The translations under genes were made by a program, and so were the position numbers. From Acetobacter conturbans (lineage in GTDB: Bacteria > Pseudomonadota > Alphaproteobacteria > Acetobacterales > Acetobacteraceae), in NCBI RefSeq assembly GCF_011516755.1, contig NZ_WOSY01000022.1, positions 1 through 32,756 on the forward strand: 32,756 nucleotides of DNA. The letters run 5' to 3'. Shown piece after piece: positions 15,438 through 23,599 of this stretch. The notes beneath the pieces are model-generated. The model was not told the origin of the DNA. It was given only the letters and a program-made list of their open reading frames with translations, and ran no database searches. How positions within the stretch are numbered: the first letter of the stretch is position 1; every line of letters begins with the position of its first letter.

Positions 15438-15718
15438 GACGGTTCCTCGCGCTTCTCTGTCGTGATGGCTAGGCCAAGGTCCGCTGCATGGACAGGACAG
15501 TCATGAGACCTCATCAGGTCAGGCCCTTCTCGGGTCACAGGCAATGGCCAAGGCATAGCCTTTCCGCGAGGTGCTTCCGGACAGTCGACAGGTCCGTGGA
15601 AAGACACAACGGTCGATCGGAATACGGGTCAAACCGTTCCGGGCACCTCACAGTGCCAGTCTACCGTGGTCGATCGGAGTGTGAGACAAACCGTCCGGAA
15701 GCTAGCGACCATCTTCTG
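15438..15718 (-). ncRNA. Candidate bridge-RNA region of IS110 element A
   Basis: This 281-base non-coding leader lies upstream of the transposase, where IS110-group elements encode their bridge RNA. It holds two imperfect direct repeats 57 bases apart: GGTCGATCGGAATACGGGTC (from 15611) and GGTCGATCGGAGTGTGAGAC (from 15668), each continuing into CAAACCGT (given on the + strand). Between them is a hairpin GGCAC-CTCACA-GTGCC (15642-15657). RNA ends and guide loops cannot be set by eye. The call rests on family layout. Confidence 0.45.
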
Positions 15719-15720
15719 AC

Positions 15721-16300
15721 TATCCGAGTGGAAAATGCAGCCGGGCGCCGGGTTACGCAGCCTTACCGCCATATCCAAGGCACGGATGGCCAGATCCTTT
15801 TTCATCCGATCGCTCGCGGTCCACCCGATTACGCGACGACTGAACAGATCGATGACGACAGCGAGGTAGAGCCAGCCCTCGGCAGTCCAGATATAACTGA
15901 TATCTCCCGCCCATTTCCGGTTGGGGCCTTCAGCAAGGAAATTACCGTCCAGAAGGTTGGCCGCAATGTCAGACTGGTGGTGGCTGTCGGTCGTCATCTT
16001 GTGGCGACGGGTGCGCACGGGCCGGATCCCGTTGGCCTTCATGAGGCGGCCAACGCGACGTTCCCCGACATCAAGCCCGGCTTCCCTGAGTTCCATGGTC
16101 ATGCGCGGCCGTCCGTAGGACCCGTTGCTCAGGGCAAAATGCTCACGGATATGCGTCAGCACCTTCAGATCGGTACGTTGGCGCTGGCAGGCCGGTCGGG
16201 ATGTCCAGGCCCGGTACCCCCGTGCAGAGACCCGCAAGACCTGGCACAGCCTCTCGATTGGCCATTCATGCCGATGTCCGTGGATGAAGGCGAACCTCAT
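15721..16300 (-). pseudogene. IS3-family OrfB, 5' part
   Basis: It starts MRFAFIHGHRHEWPIERLCQ at 16300, with the ATG overlapping the OrfA stop (ATGA). It includes the HTH_21-like region YGRPRMTMELREAGL, the first catalytic Asp in KWAGDISYIW, and the second in GCIFHSD at the break. After that the frame runs into the IS110 element and stops at 15629. Together with 14063-14340 it would be a complete DDE transposase, so the only defect seen is the insertion. Confidence 0.9.
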
Positions 16301-16336
16301 GGCTTTTGGCTCGCGAAGAACTGGGTAGCTTTCCTA
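16297..16336 (-). pseudogene. Last codons of IS3-family OrfA, detached from the gene
   Basis: The bases encode (R)KATQFFASQKP and a TGA overlapping the OrfB ATG. This is the standard end of an IS3 OrfA. It continues from the codons EIL at 17941 once the 1604-bp element B is removed, giving EILRKATQFF in frame. The 40 bases here plus 230 at 17941-18170 make 90 codons. Confidence 0.85.
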
Positions 16337-17701
16337 AGAAACAGCAGGTTCGGTGGCTACAGGGATGGGATGCAGGACAAACCCCAGCGATTGTGCGCGT
16401 CGGTGTAGATTGGAGACGACACGTTTGCGATGGATTTCATCGTAATGTCCTGCTCCGGGATCGGCGTAAACCATGCCGTATCTGAGGGTATTATAAAACA
16501 GAACTGCTATTTTCCTGGCCGTGGCGGTCACAGCCTTTGCTTTCCCGACCCGCGCTGACAGGCGTCTGTAAAAAGCCCCCAACGCAGTATCGCTTCGCCC
16601 GAGCGTCGTGGCAGCCAGACGTAGTAGTGCTGCGGCCCGGCTTGAGGATCGGCGTGTGCGAGATGAAAGAAGCTTGCCACCGGAAATCTTGTTCCCCGGA
16701 GCGAGGCAGAGCCAGGACGTGAAATGTTTTGCACTTGGCCAGGCGCGGAGATCTGTGCCGCATTCTGCCACAAGCTTGAGGGCCAAGGACACACCGATGC
16801 CATGGATCTGCGTGAGATCCACGCCCAGCAAGCGATACAGAATGCCTCGTACGTCGAAGGACGGAGCACTCACCTGCTTTGTCTTGATCCGAGGCTTTGG
16901 GAGGTCTGCCGCAGGCTTTGCACTGCCGTGGCTCAAAAGCAGTAGCAGGCCTTCCATGCGGCGATCACAGGCCATGATCCGTTCCTGATAAATATCATAG
17001 AGCTCCAGGGCCTGCGTCAGAGCGAACACATGTTCATCTCTATAATTGCCCATCAGAGCTGCCGATATCACTTCTGCCGATGAGCGGCATCTGACGTCGC
17101 GCTTAGCGGCCAGCGTCTCTGGATCACGTTCACCGCCGACAATTGCCCGGATAATCTGCATGCCTGTGACGCCAGTGATATCGGAGACGACGTGATGGAG
17201 TTGCAGATTCATTTCCATCAGGGCTTTCTGCATGTGCTGGATATGTCCCGCAGCATACTCGACCAGACGTTCACGTTGACGCAAGTAAGCCCGCAATGCG
17301 GCAATATCGGCCTGAGGCCGAAAGCTTCCACGCAGCAAGCCATAGGAATGAAGTTGCTGGAGCCATCCGGCATCGCTCACGTCCGTCTTGCGACCGGGTA
17401 CATTCTTGGCGTAGCGCGCGTTCACCAGAATGACGTCGAAACCATGCTGCTCAAGGATTTCATAAACCGGGATCCAGTAGACGCCTGTAGATTCCATGGC
17501 GACACTGGTGACTTTGCATTCTTTGAACCACTCAGCCAACGCATGCAGGTCGGACGTAAATGTGCCAAAGGACCGGATTGGGTCCTTCGCAGCCTCAGGG
17601 GACACCGCCGCCATATGCATCCGTGATCCAATATCGATCGCAGCGGCTCCCTGAATATGGCGTGTGAGATCAAAGGACGCTTTTGCAGATTTTCGAGGCA
17701 T
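16334..17701 (-). CDS. IS110-family (DEDD) transposase, element B
   Basis: A full-length 455-residue recombinase, unrelated in detail to element A. Acidic residues lie in AAIDIGSRMHMAA, VAMESTGVYWIPVYE and PGRKTDVSDAGWLQQL. The C-terminal domain has IHGIGVSLALKLVAECG and SWLCLAPGNKISGGKLLSS, where the serine nucleophile is expected. The frame ends Ala-Val-Ser-TAG. By the boundaries inferred here, the TAG (16334-16336) belongs to the interrupted OrfA, not to the element, so the protein's end may depend on the insertion site. Otherwise it appears intact. Confidence 0.9.
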   Translation of the reverse strand: MPRKSAKASFDLTRHIQGAAAIDIGSRMHMAAVSPEAAKDPIRSFGTFTSDLHALAEWFKECKVTSVAMESTGVYWIPVYEILEQHGFDVILVNARYAKNVPGRKTDVSDAGWLQQLHSYGLLRGSFRPQADIAALRAYLRQRERLVEYAAGHIQHMQKALMEMNLQLHHVVSDITGVTGMQIIRAIVGGERDPETLAAKRDVRCRSSAEVISAALMGNYRDEHVFALTQALELYDIYQERIMACDRRMEGLLLLLSHGSAKPAADLPKPRIKTKQVSAPSFDVRGILYRLLGVDLTQIHGIGVSLALKLVAECGTDLRAWPSAKHFTSWLCLAPGNKISGGKLLSSRTRRSSSRAAALLRLAATTLGRSDTALGAFYRRLSARVGKAKAVTATARKIAVLFYNTLRYGMVYADPGAGHYDEIHRKRVVSNLHRRAQSLGFVLHPIPVATEPAVS

Positions 17702-17940
17702 CGTAACATCTCCACACAGTGTGCTGGAGGAGGGTGTGGAACATGCCTATCAATCATCTTCCTAACCGGGATCACCGCAAGGCGGTGTCACCATTCTCAA
17801 GTTCGCACAGTTCCATGGACCACGTTTTTTAACGGGGACGAACCCGCCAATAAGCGAACGGCCGCTACCCTCCTGTCCGGCACAATAGCATGGCCCGTTT
17901 CTATGCCGCACAGGCGGACAAACGTCCGGGATCGTTTTTT
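16337..17940 (-). mobile_element. Complete IS110-family element B (1604 bp), inserted in OrfA
   Basis: Deleting 16337-17940 restores OrfA exactly, with one CT dinucleotide (minus strand) shared at the two junctions (16337-16338 and 17941-17942). CT is also the core of the well-studied IS621. There are no inverted repeats. The non-coding part (239 bases) is upstream of the transposase, again the IS110-group layout. The right boundary falls within the last codons of the transposase gene. Confidence 0.85.
17702..17940 (-). ncRNA. Candidate bridge-RNA region of IS110 element B
   Basis: This 239-base non-coding leader lies between the element end and the transposase start. It contains a perfect 6-bp hairpin CACCGC-AAG-GCGGTG (17773-17787). 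Position and size fit the bridge-RNA region of IS110-group elements. No direct repeat like that of element A was seen. RNA boundaries and guide loops are not determined. Confidence 0.4.
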
Positions 17941-18170
17941 AGGATTTCCCTCTCCTCCCGTAAAATCCGGTTCTCCAGGCGAAGACGTTCATTCTCGCGG
18001 GCCAGATCAGCCTGAGGCCCTGATGCCGGCTCGTCCGGACGATAATTCACTATCCATTTCGCCAGAGTGGATTTGCCAATACCCAGATCGGCCGCAACAC
18101 GCGTGCGTGACAACCCACTGCTCAACGCAATCCTTACGGCCTCGCGCTTGAAATCTTCCGTATGCTTCAT
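17941..18170 (-). pseudogene. IS3-family OrfA, 5' part
   Basis: It begins MKHTEDFKREAVRIALSSGL at 18170 and contains the helix-turn-helix TRVAADLGIGKSTLAKWI and the leucine-zipper-like stretch ARENERLRLENRILREEREI. It is OrfA of the same IS3 element, cut after EIL by element B. The uninterrupted frame continues into the IS110 leader as NDPGRLSACAA and stops at 17901, so a protein lacking only the last dozen native residues could still be made. Confidence 0.9.
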
Positions 18171-18210
18171 GGTTCCGTCGGTCTCCTGATACGAGCTTAA
18201 AACGCTCAGA

Positions 18211-18239
18211 TGACCGGCACAAAACCGTTACAAGTCCAG
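18211..18239. repeat. IS3-family terminal inverted repeat, left end
   Basis: It begins TGACCGGCAC and ends AAGTCCAG. It pairs with 14026-14054 at 24 of 29 bases and lies 41 bases upstream of the OrfA start. Confidence 0.85.
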
Positions 18240-18363
18240 ACAGTTATGGGGGGGGCAGCGGAACGTCTGTTGTACAACGGAAGTCGAAAAAAGCTGACGT
18301 TGTTGGCGATCCGGCATCACGATGCTGCTCAATCATGAAAATCAGATAGGTTCCCGATCGCAA

Positions 18364-18933
18364 TCACTGACTGAGTGAGGAACCCCGCGGCAGCATGCGT
18401 CCAAGCACTTTGTCTTTCAGGACAAACTGATGAAAAAGCGCCGCCGCGCCATGGCCTGTCGCAAGACCCATAATCAACCAGGCGTTCCAGTAATGTAGCG
18501 TCTGAAACCACGTCACGGTTTCCGCCGGGAACCGCGCGAACGGGGATGGAATCAGGAGGCCGAAAAAACTCATCGTCTGCCCGGCACCCCATCGCCAGAG
18601 ATAGCCCAGCAAGATTTCCGCCAGAAGCAGCACATAGAGCGTGTACTCTGCTCCAAGGGCGAATACCCGGTCCACAGGCACGAGAAGGTCCGACAGATGC
18701 CGGCCTTTCGTCATACGCCAGACAATGCGGAACACCATAATTGCGGTCAGCAGGATGCCGGCTGTCAGATGCGCGACCACCATCAGATGATGGACGGGTT
18801 TTGTTGGCCAGTTCCAGGTTTCGCCAAGAGCAAACTGAAGCAGCACCAGAAAGGCCGTCATCCAGTGAAGGATGATCGTCGGCCTGTCGTAACGCAGCAG
18901 GCTATCCGTGATGTCCGGCGTTGAATAAGGCAT
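18364..18933 (-). CDS. Cytochrome b561-type membrane protein
   Basis: A 189-residue inner-membrane protein with four predicted transmembrane helices. Candidate haem-ligand histidines are His23 (ILHWMTAF), His48/49 and His55 (VHHLMVVAHL), His147 (LHYWNAW) and His161/168 near the end. Bacterial b561 proteins pass electrons between quinol and a partner, in some cases superoxide. I chose the start MPYSTPDITD at 18933; an in-frame upstream ATG at 19047 would add 38 residues that do not fit the family. The gene is divergent from the metal transporter at 19130, with about 200 AT-rich bases between them. The partner is unknown. Confidence 0.85.
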   Translation of the reverse strand: MPYSTPDITDSLLRYDRPTIILHWMTAFLVLLQFALGETWNWPTKPVHHLMVVAHLTAGILLTAIMVFRIVWRMTKGRHLSDLLVPVDRVFALGAEYTLYVLLLAEILLGYLWRWGAGQTMSFFGLLIPSPFARFPAETVTWFQTLHYWNAWLIMGLATGHGAAALFHQFVLKDKVLGRMLPRGSSLSQ

Positions 18934-19129
18934 ATACGTCTCGGCAAAAAAGAACCCTGAATCCACTTCCGTATCATGCTTACCTGACAGGATTCTGAAC
19001 AGAACAGATTTTCCTAAAACATAAATAATATTGAAAATAACTCGCAATATCAGAATGAAATATCTGTTGTCGCGGCAAATGATGCATCTTAACCTTTATT
19101 TGTATTCACCAGAAGCAGCAGGTCATCTT

Positions 19130-19825
19130 ATGTCGCGTCTCCATCCTTTGGCCGAACGTCATGCCGTCGAGAAACTGGGATGGCTGCGTGCGGCTGTTCT
19201 CGGCGCCAATGACGGAACGCTGTCGACCGGCAGCCTCATCGTCGGCGTTGCCAGTTCTCATGCGACACGCGGCAGCATTCTCGTCGCGGGACTGTCCGCG
19301 CTTGTCGCGGGCGCCCTGTCCATGGCGGCGGGCGAGTATGTCTCGGTCAGTTCCCAGGCCGATTCCGAACACGCCGACATCGCCCGCGAGAAACAGGAAC
19401 TGGTCACGGACTGGGAGGGCGAAGTCACCGAACTGGCCGGGATCTATCAGAAGAGAGGGCTGGATGAAGACCTCTCGCGCAAGGTCGCCGTCGCCCTCAT
19501 GAAGCATGATGCGCTCGGTGCCCATGCAAGGGATGAACTGGGTTTGTCCGAGGCCACGGCGGCAAGACCCATACAGGCGGCATTCGCCTCAGCAACCGCC
19601 TTTTCATCCGGAGCATTACTGCCCGTGCTGGCAGCTGTTCTGGCCCCCGTGGCCTGGGTGTCCTGGGGCGTGTCCCTGACGTCCGTCGTAGTTCTCGCTG
19701 TTCTGGGCGTCGTTGGTGCGATTGCTGGCGGTGCGGCGCCTCTGCGCCCAGCACTGCGTGTGACGTTCTGGGGTATTGTGGCAATGATCGTCACGGGCGG
19801 GATCGGCCGCCTGTTCGGCGTGTGA
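19130..19825 (+). CDS. VIT1/CCC1-family iron/manganese transporter
   Basis: A 231-residue membrane protein. The N-terminal hallmark WLRAAVLGANDGTLSTGSLI contains the conserved GANDG, followed by MAAGEYVSVSSQADSEHADI, a charged metal-binding loop (about 95-150), and three further hydrophobic helices to the end. Family members move Fe(II) or Mn(II) out of the cytoplasm, to the vacuole in yeast and plants and across the inner membrane in bacteria. The start at 19130 fits family length and has AGG upstream; earlier in-frame ATGs would add an AT-rich, non-conserved extension. It lies 77 bases before arsR in the same direction. Confidence 0.88.
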   Translation: MSRLHPLAERHAVEKLGWLRAAVLGANDGTLSTGSLIVGVASSHATRGSILVAGLSALVAGALSMAAGEYVSVSSQADSEHADIAREKQELVTDWEGEVTELAGIYQKRGLDEDLSRKVAVALMKHDALGAHARDELGLSEATAARPIQAAFASATAFSSGALLPVLAAVLAPVAWVSWGVSLTSVVVLAVLGVVGAIAGGAAPLRPALRVTFWGIVAMIVTGGIGRLFGV

Positions 19826-19878
19826 CGCCGCGTTCCAGGCTCTGAACGAGGCATGTCCTGGGTAGTCTTGACTTCATC

Positions 19879-19906
19879 CCATATATCCGCGATCGTCGAT
19901 TTATGG
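19879..19906. promoter_or_regulatory. Candidate ArsR operator overlapping the arsR start
   Basis: CCATATAT (19879-19886) and ATTTATGG (19899-19906) form an imperfect inverted repeat, 7 of 8 pairs, with a 12-base spacer. It covers the arsR ATG at 19903. ArsR repressors bind such dyads near their own promoter. There is a TTGACT at 19868, but no well-spaced -10 box was found, and arsR has no obvious Shine-Dalgarno. Confidence 0.35.
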
Positions 19907-20256
19907 ATACAGAATCCGCGCTCTCGGCCCTCGACGCCCTATCCCAGTCCACACGGCTGGAGATCTTCCGCCTGCTGGTGCGCCACGAACCGGACGGGCT
20001 GCCCGCCGGGGACGTCGCGCGGCACCTCGATGTCCCGCAGAACACCATATCGGCCCATCTCGCCACCCTGACCCGCGCCGGCCTGCTGACCTCGCAGCGC
20101 CATAGCCGGCTGATCGTCTATCGTGCGTGTCTTCCGCGCCTGCGCGACCTGATGCTTTTCCTCGTCAGGGACTGCTGTGCGGGCAGCCCAGAACTCTGCG
20201 CGCCCCTGATCGCAAACCTGTCTTCCTGCTGCCCGAGCCCGGAATCCTGCCCATGA
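19903..20256 (+). CDS. arsR: ArsR-family arsenic-responsive repressor with Cys-rich tail
   Basis: A 117-residue winged-helix repressor: LSQSTRLEIFRLLVRHEPDG, then the recognition region HLDVPQNTISAHLATLTRAG and the wing LLTSQRHSRLIVYRA. Cys91 and Cys92 (RDCCAGSPELC) with Cys99 resemble the Cys-Cys-x-Cys arsenite site near the C-terminus of the Acidithiobacillus ferrooxidans type, with a slightly different spacing. Three more cysteines follow at 109, 110 and 116. It should release DNA on binding As(III) and so switch on the operon. Its TGA overlaps the arsC ATG. Confidence 0.92.
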   Translation: MDTESALSALDALSQSTRLEIFRLLVRHEPDGLPAGDVARHLDVPQNTISAHLATLTRAGLLTSQRHSRLIVYRACLPRLRDLMLFLVRDCCAGSPELCAPLIANLSSCCPSPESCP

Positions 20257-20674
20257 CCGTCACCATCTACCACAATCCGACCTGCGGCACGTCGCGCAAC
20301 GTGCTGGCACTGATCCGCAATGCGGGAATCGCGCCCGCGATCATCGAATATCTGAAAACGCCACCCAGCCGCGCGGAACTGGTCGATCTGATCGCCCGTA
20401 TGGGGGTTCCGGTGCGCGCGATCCTGCGGGAAAAGGGCACGCCCTTTCACGAACTCGGCCTCGATAACCCGGCCCTGACGGACGATGCGCTGATCGACGC
20501 CATGATCACGCATCCGATCCTGATCAACCGACCCATCGTCGTCACCCCGCTCGGCGTTGCGCTCTGCCGTCCGTCCGAAACGGTGCTGGATATTCTTCCC
20601 TCCCCACAGCGCGGCGCATTCGCCAGGGAGGACGGCGAGAAGATCGTGGATGAGGCCGGAAAGCTGATCGTCTG

Positions 20675-20675
<1 letters not shown>
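20253..20675 (+). CDS. arsC: Glutaredoxin-dependent arsenate reductase
   Basis: A 140-residue ArsC of the R773 type. The nucleophile is Cys11 in [11 protein letters not shown]. The arginines that bind arsenate appear in [20 protein letters not shown] and LCRPSETV. It reduces arsenate to arsenite using glutathione and glutaredoxin, supplying the substrate for the pump encoded next. Its start is the ATG overlapping the arsR stop, supported by the family's N-terminus; an in-frame start within arsR is rejected. The last base of its stop is the first base of the arsB start. Confidence 0.95.
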
Positions 20676-21970
<1,295 letters not shown>

Positions 21971-21995
21971 CACGACCGAAGGATCTGATGGAACC

Positions 21996-22694
21996 ATGTC
22001 CAAGCCGGAAATGCCCGCCCTGCACCCGGAGTATCTCGAACAGGTCAATCTCGCACGACTGGAACCGCAACTACGGGTTGACCACCCGCCACGTATTCTA
22101 CTGCTGTATGGTTCGCTGCGCCCTCGGTCCTTCAGTCGCCTGCTGGTGTTTGAGGCGGAGCGTGTTCTGAAAGTCCTTGGTGCAGAAACACGGGTGTTCG
22201 ACCCAACTGATCTGCCGGTCGCGGATTCCGTACCCGCCACGCATCCAAAGGTTCAGGAACTGCGGGAACTCTCGATCTGGTCGGAAGGCCAGGTCTGGTG
22301 CAGCCCCGAACGCCACGGCACCATCACCGCCGTGTTCAAGAACCAGATCGACTGGCTTCCCCTCACGGAAGGTTCGATCCGACCCACACAGGGCCGCACG
22401 CTGGCTGTCATGCAGGTCTCCGGCGGGTCACAGAGCTTCAATTCCGTCAACGCCCTGCGGGTGCTGGGCCGATGGATGCGGATGTTCACCATCCCTAACC
22501 AGTCCAGCGTGCCGATGGCCTACACCCAGTTCGGTGACGACGACCGAATGAAACCGTCTCCCCTCTATGACCGCATGGTGGATGTCATGGAGGAACTGAT
22601 GAAGTTCACCTGGCTGCTGCGGGACCGGGCCGACTACCTTGTCGATCGCTACAGCGAGCGCAGATCAGAACACCGCCTGCCTGAAAAGCTGTGA
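21996..22694 (+). CDS. arsH: ArsH NADPH-dependent FMN flavoprotein
   Basis: A 232-residue flavodoxin-fold protein. The FMN phosphate loop is [14 protein letters not shown], and the family core [20 protein letters not shown] plus [20 protein letters not shown] is present. ArsH proteins oxidise trivalent organoarsenicals and reduce quinones, broadening the resistance given by arsRCB. I use the ATG at 21996, 25 bases after arsB; an upstream ATG at 21988 is out of frame. The stop codon TGA ends exactly where the IS5-family element begins, so the native C-terminus may have been a little longer or different. Confidence 0.93.
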   Translation: MSKPEMPALHPEYLEQVNLARLEPQLRVDHPPRILLLYGSLRPRSFSRLLVFEAERVLKVLGAETRVFDPTDLPVADSVPATHPKVQELRELSIWSEGQVWCSPERHGTITAVFKNQIDWLPLTEGSIRPTQGRTLAVMQVSGGSQSFNSVNALRVLGRWMRMFTIPNQSSVPMAYTQFGDDDRMKPSPLYDRMVDVMEELMKFTWLLRDRADYLVDRYSERRSEHRLPEKL

Positions 22695-23599
22695 GAGCCC
22701 TTTTGGCAATTCAGGGATGAGCGTTTCTGCGTAACATGAGGCTTCCCATGGCGATGTGGATCATGGCCTCTGCGACGTCGATCCGCTGTTCGTAGTCCTT
22801 CACAAGGCGACGCCAGCGGATCATCCAGCCGAAGGTCCGTTCCACAACCCACCGACGCGGCAGGATTTCAAACCCTTTTGCTGTATCTGACCGCCGGATG
22901 ACCTCGACTGTGAAGTCGAGAAAGGCGGCTTTGTCCATCAACTGCAAGCGGTCATAGGCCCCATCTGCGAACAGGTGCTTCACCCACGGCCAGCGTTTAC
23001 GAATGGCATCAAGGATCATCTGTCCGCCCGCACTATCCGAAATATCGGCAGGTGTCAGTCTGACCAGAAGCAGTCGGCCAGCCGTATCGACGGCAATGTG
23101 CCGCTTGCGACCAACGATCTTCTTGCCTGCGTCATAACCATGTGTCTTTGCGTGGGGTGCCTTGATACTCTGGCTATCAATGACACCACCCGATGGACTG
23201 GCTTCGCGTCCTGCCGCTTCACGATCAAGCATCAGACAGACATCATGAATGGTCTGGAACAGGAAACGGCGCATCAGCCTGTGGAACCACCAGTAAACCG
23301 TTTGCCATGGGCCAAAATGAACCGGAAGCATCTCCCAGCCGCAGCCTGAGCGCACGAGATAGCGCAACGCGTTGATGATCTCACGGAAATCGGTTGTCCG
23401 TTTCCGGCCACGCCGGTTCGCAGGGGGCATCAGAGGCGCTATGCGCTCCCATTCCTCATCTGTCAGATCAGACGGATAGCGTTTCGTCTTGCGCGTAATG
23501 CTGGCCATGCAGCCTCGTTGGGCTGGCGTCCACATCCTGCCGTTGAATCACGCTCAAAACCTCTTGAAAACCTATCACAGCGAATTTCCAAAAGGGCTC
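22695..23599 (-). mobile_element. IS5-family element 1 (IS1031-like, 905 bp)
   Basis: The ends GAGCCCTTTTGGCAATTC (22695) and its complement ending at 23599 form inverted repeats matching at 17 of 18 bases. The single transposase gene fills the element. Flanking triplets are TGA on the left and TAA on the right; both fit the TNA target of this group but differ from each other, so this is not a simple insertion with a duplicated target. Confidence 0.9.
22711..23508 (-). CDS. IS5-family transposase, element 1
   Basis: A 265-residue DDE transposase. The DUF4096 start MASITRKTKRYPSDLTDEEW leads to the catalytic Asp in GGVIDSQSIKAPHA, the second Asp in HLFADGAYDRLQL, and Glu in RRWVVERTFGWMIRWRR. 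The end AMGSLMLRRNAHP is the normal terminus. The ATG at 23508 has GAGG about nine bases upstream; an in-frame ATG 27 bases earlier is less likely. It is intact and possibly active. Confidence 0.92.
   Translation of the reverse strand: MASITRKTKRYPSDLTDEEWERIAPLMPPANRRGRKRTTDFREIINALRYLVRSGCGWEMLPVHFGPWQTVYWWFHRLMRRFLFQTIHDVCLMLDREAAGREASPSGGVIDSQSIKAPHAKTHGYDAGKKIVGRKRHIAVDTAGRLLLVRLTPADISDSAGGQMILDAIRKRWPWVKHLFADGAYDRLQLMDKAAFLDFTVEVIRRSDTAKGFEILPRRWVVERTFGWMIRWRRLVKDYEQRIDVAEAMIHIAMGSLMLRRNAHP

Larger units (their letters stand above)
14341..15720 (-). mobile_element. Complete IS110-family element A (1380 bp), inserted in OrfB
   Basis: The boundaries come from the host gene: deleting 1380 bp restores OrfB in frame as HSD followed by GSQYGSHD. 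A shared dinucleotide (GT on the minus strand, at 14339-14340 and 15719-15720) gives a clean junction, although other placements within a few bases are possible. There are no terminal inverted repeats, as expected for IS110. The transposase stops 17 bases from one end, and a 283-base non-coding leader lies at the other, the layout of IS110-group elements such as IS621. Confidence 0.85.
14026..18239 (-). mobile_element. IS3-family element interrupted by two IS110-family elements
   Basis: Twenty-nine-base inverted repeats at 14026-14054 and 18211-18239 match at 24 positions. Between them lie OrfA and OrfB of one IS3-family element, split by inserts at 14341-15720 and 16337-17940. Without the inserts the element is 1230 bp, normal for the family, and both reading frames are restored: OrfB pieces total 858 bases and OrfA pieces 270 bases. 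Flanking bases (TGCCC on the left, ACAG on the right) show no target duplication, so at least one end has been rearranged since insertion. Confidence 0.9.

Noticed and set aside
15611..15697. The two direct repeats considered as a CRISPR array
   Set aside because: Only two imperfect copies, no third repeat and no cas genes. The position in an IS110 leader explains them better. No CRISPR array was seen anywhere.
15488..16408. A 306-codon plus-strand frame
   Set aside because: It crosses an element boundary and is antisense to the IS110 leader and IS3 OrfB.
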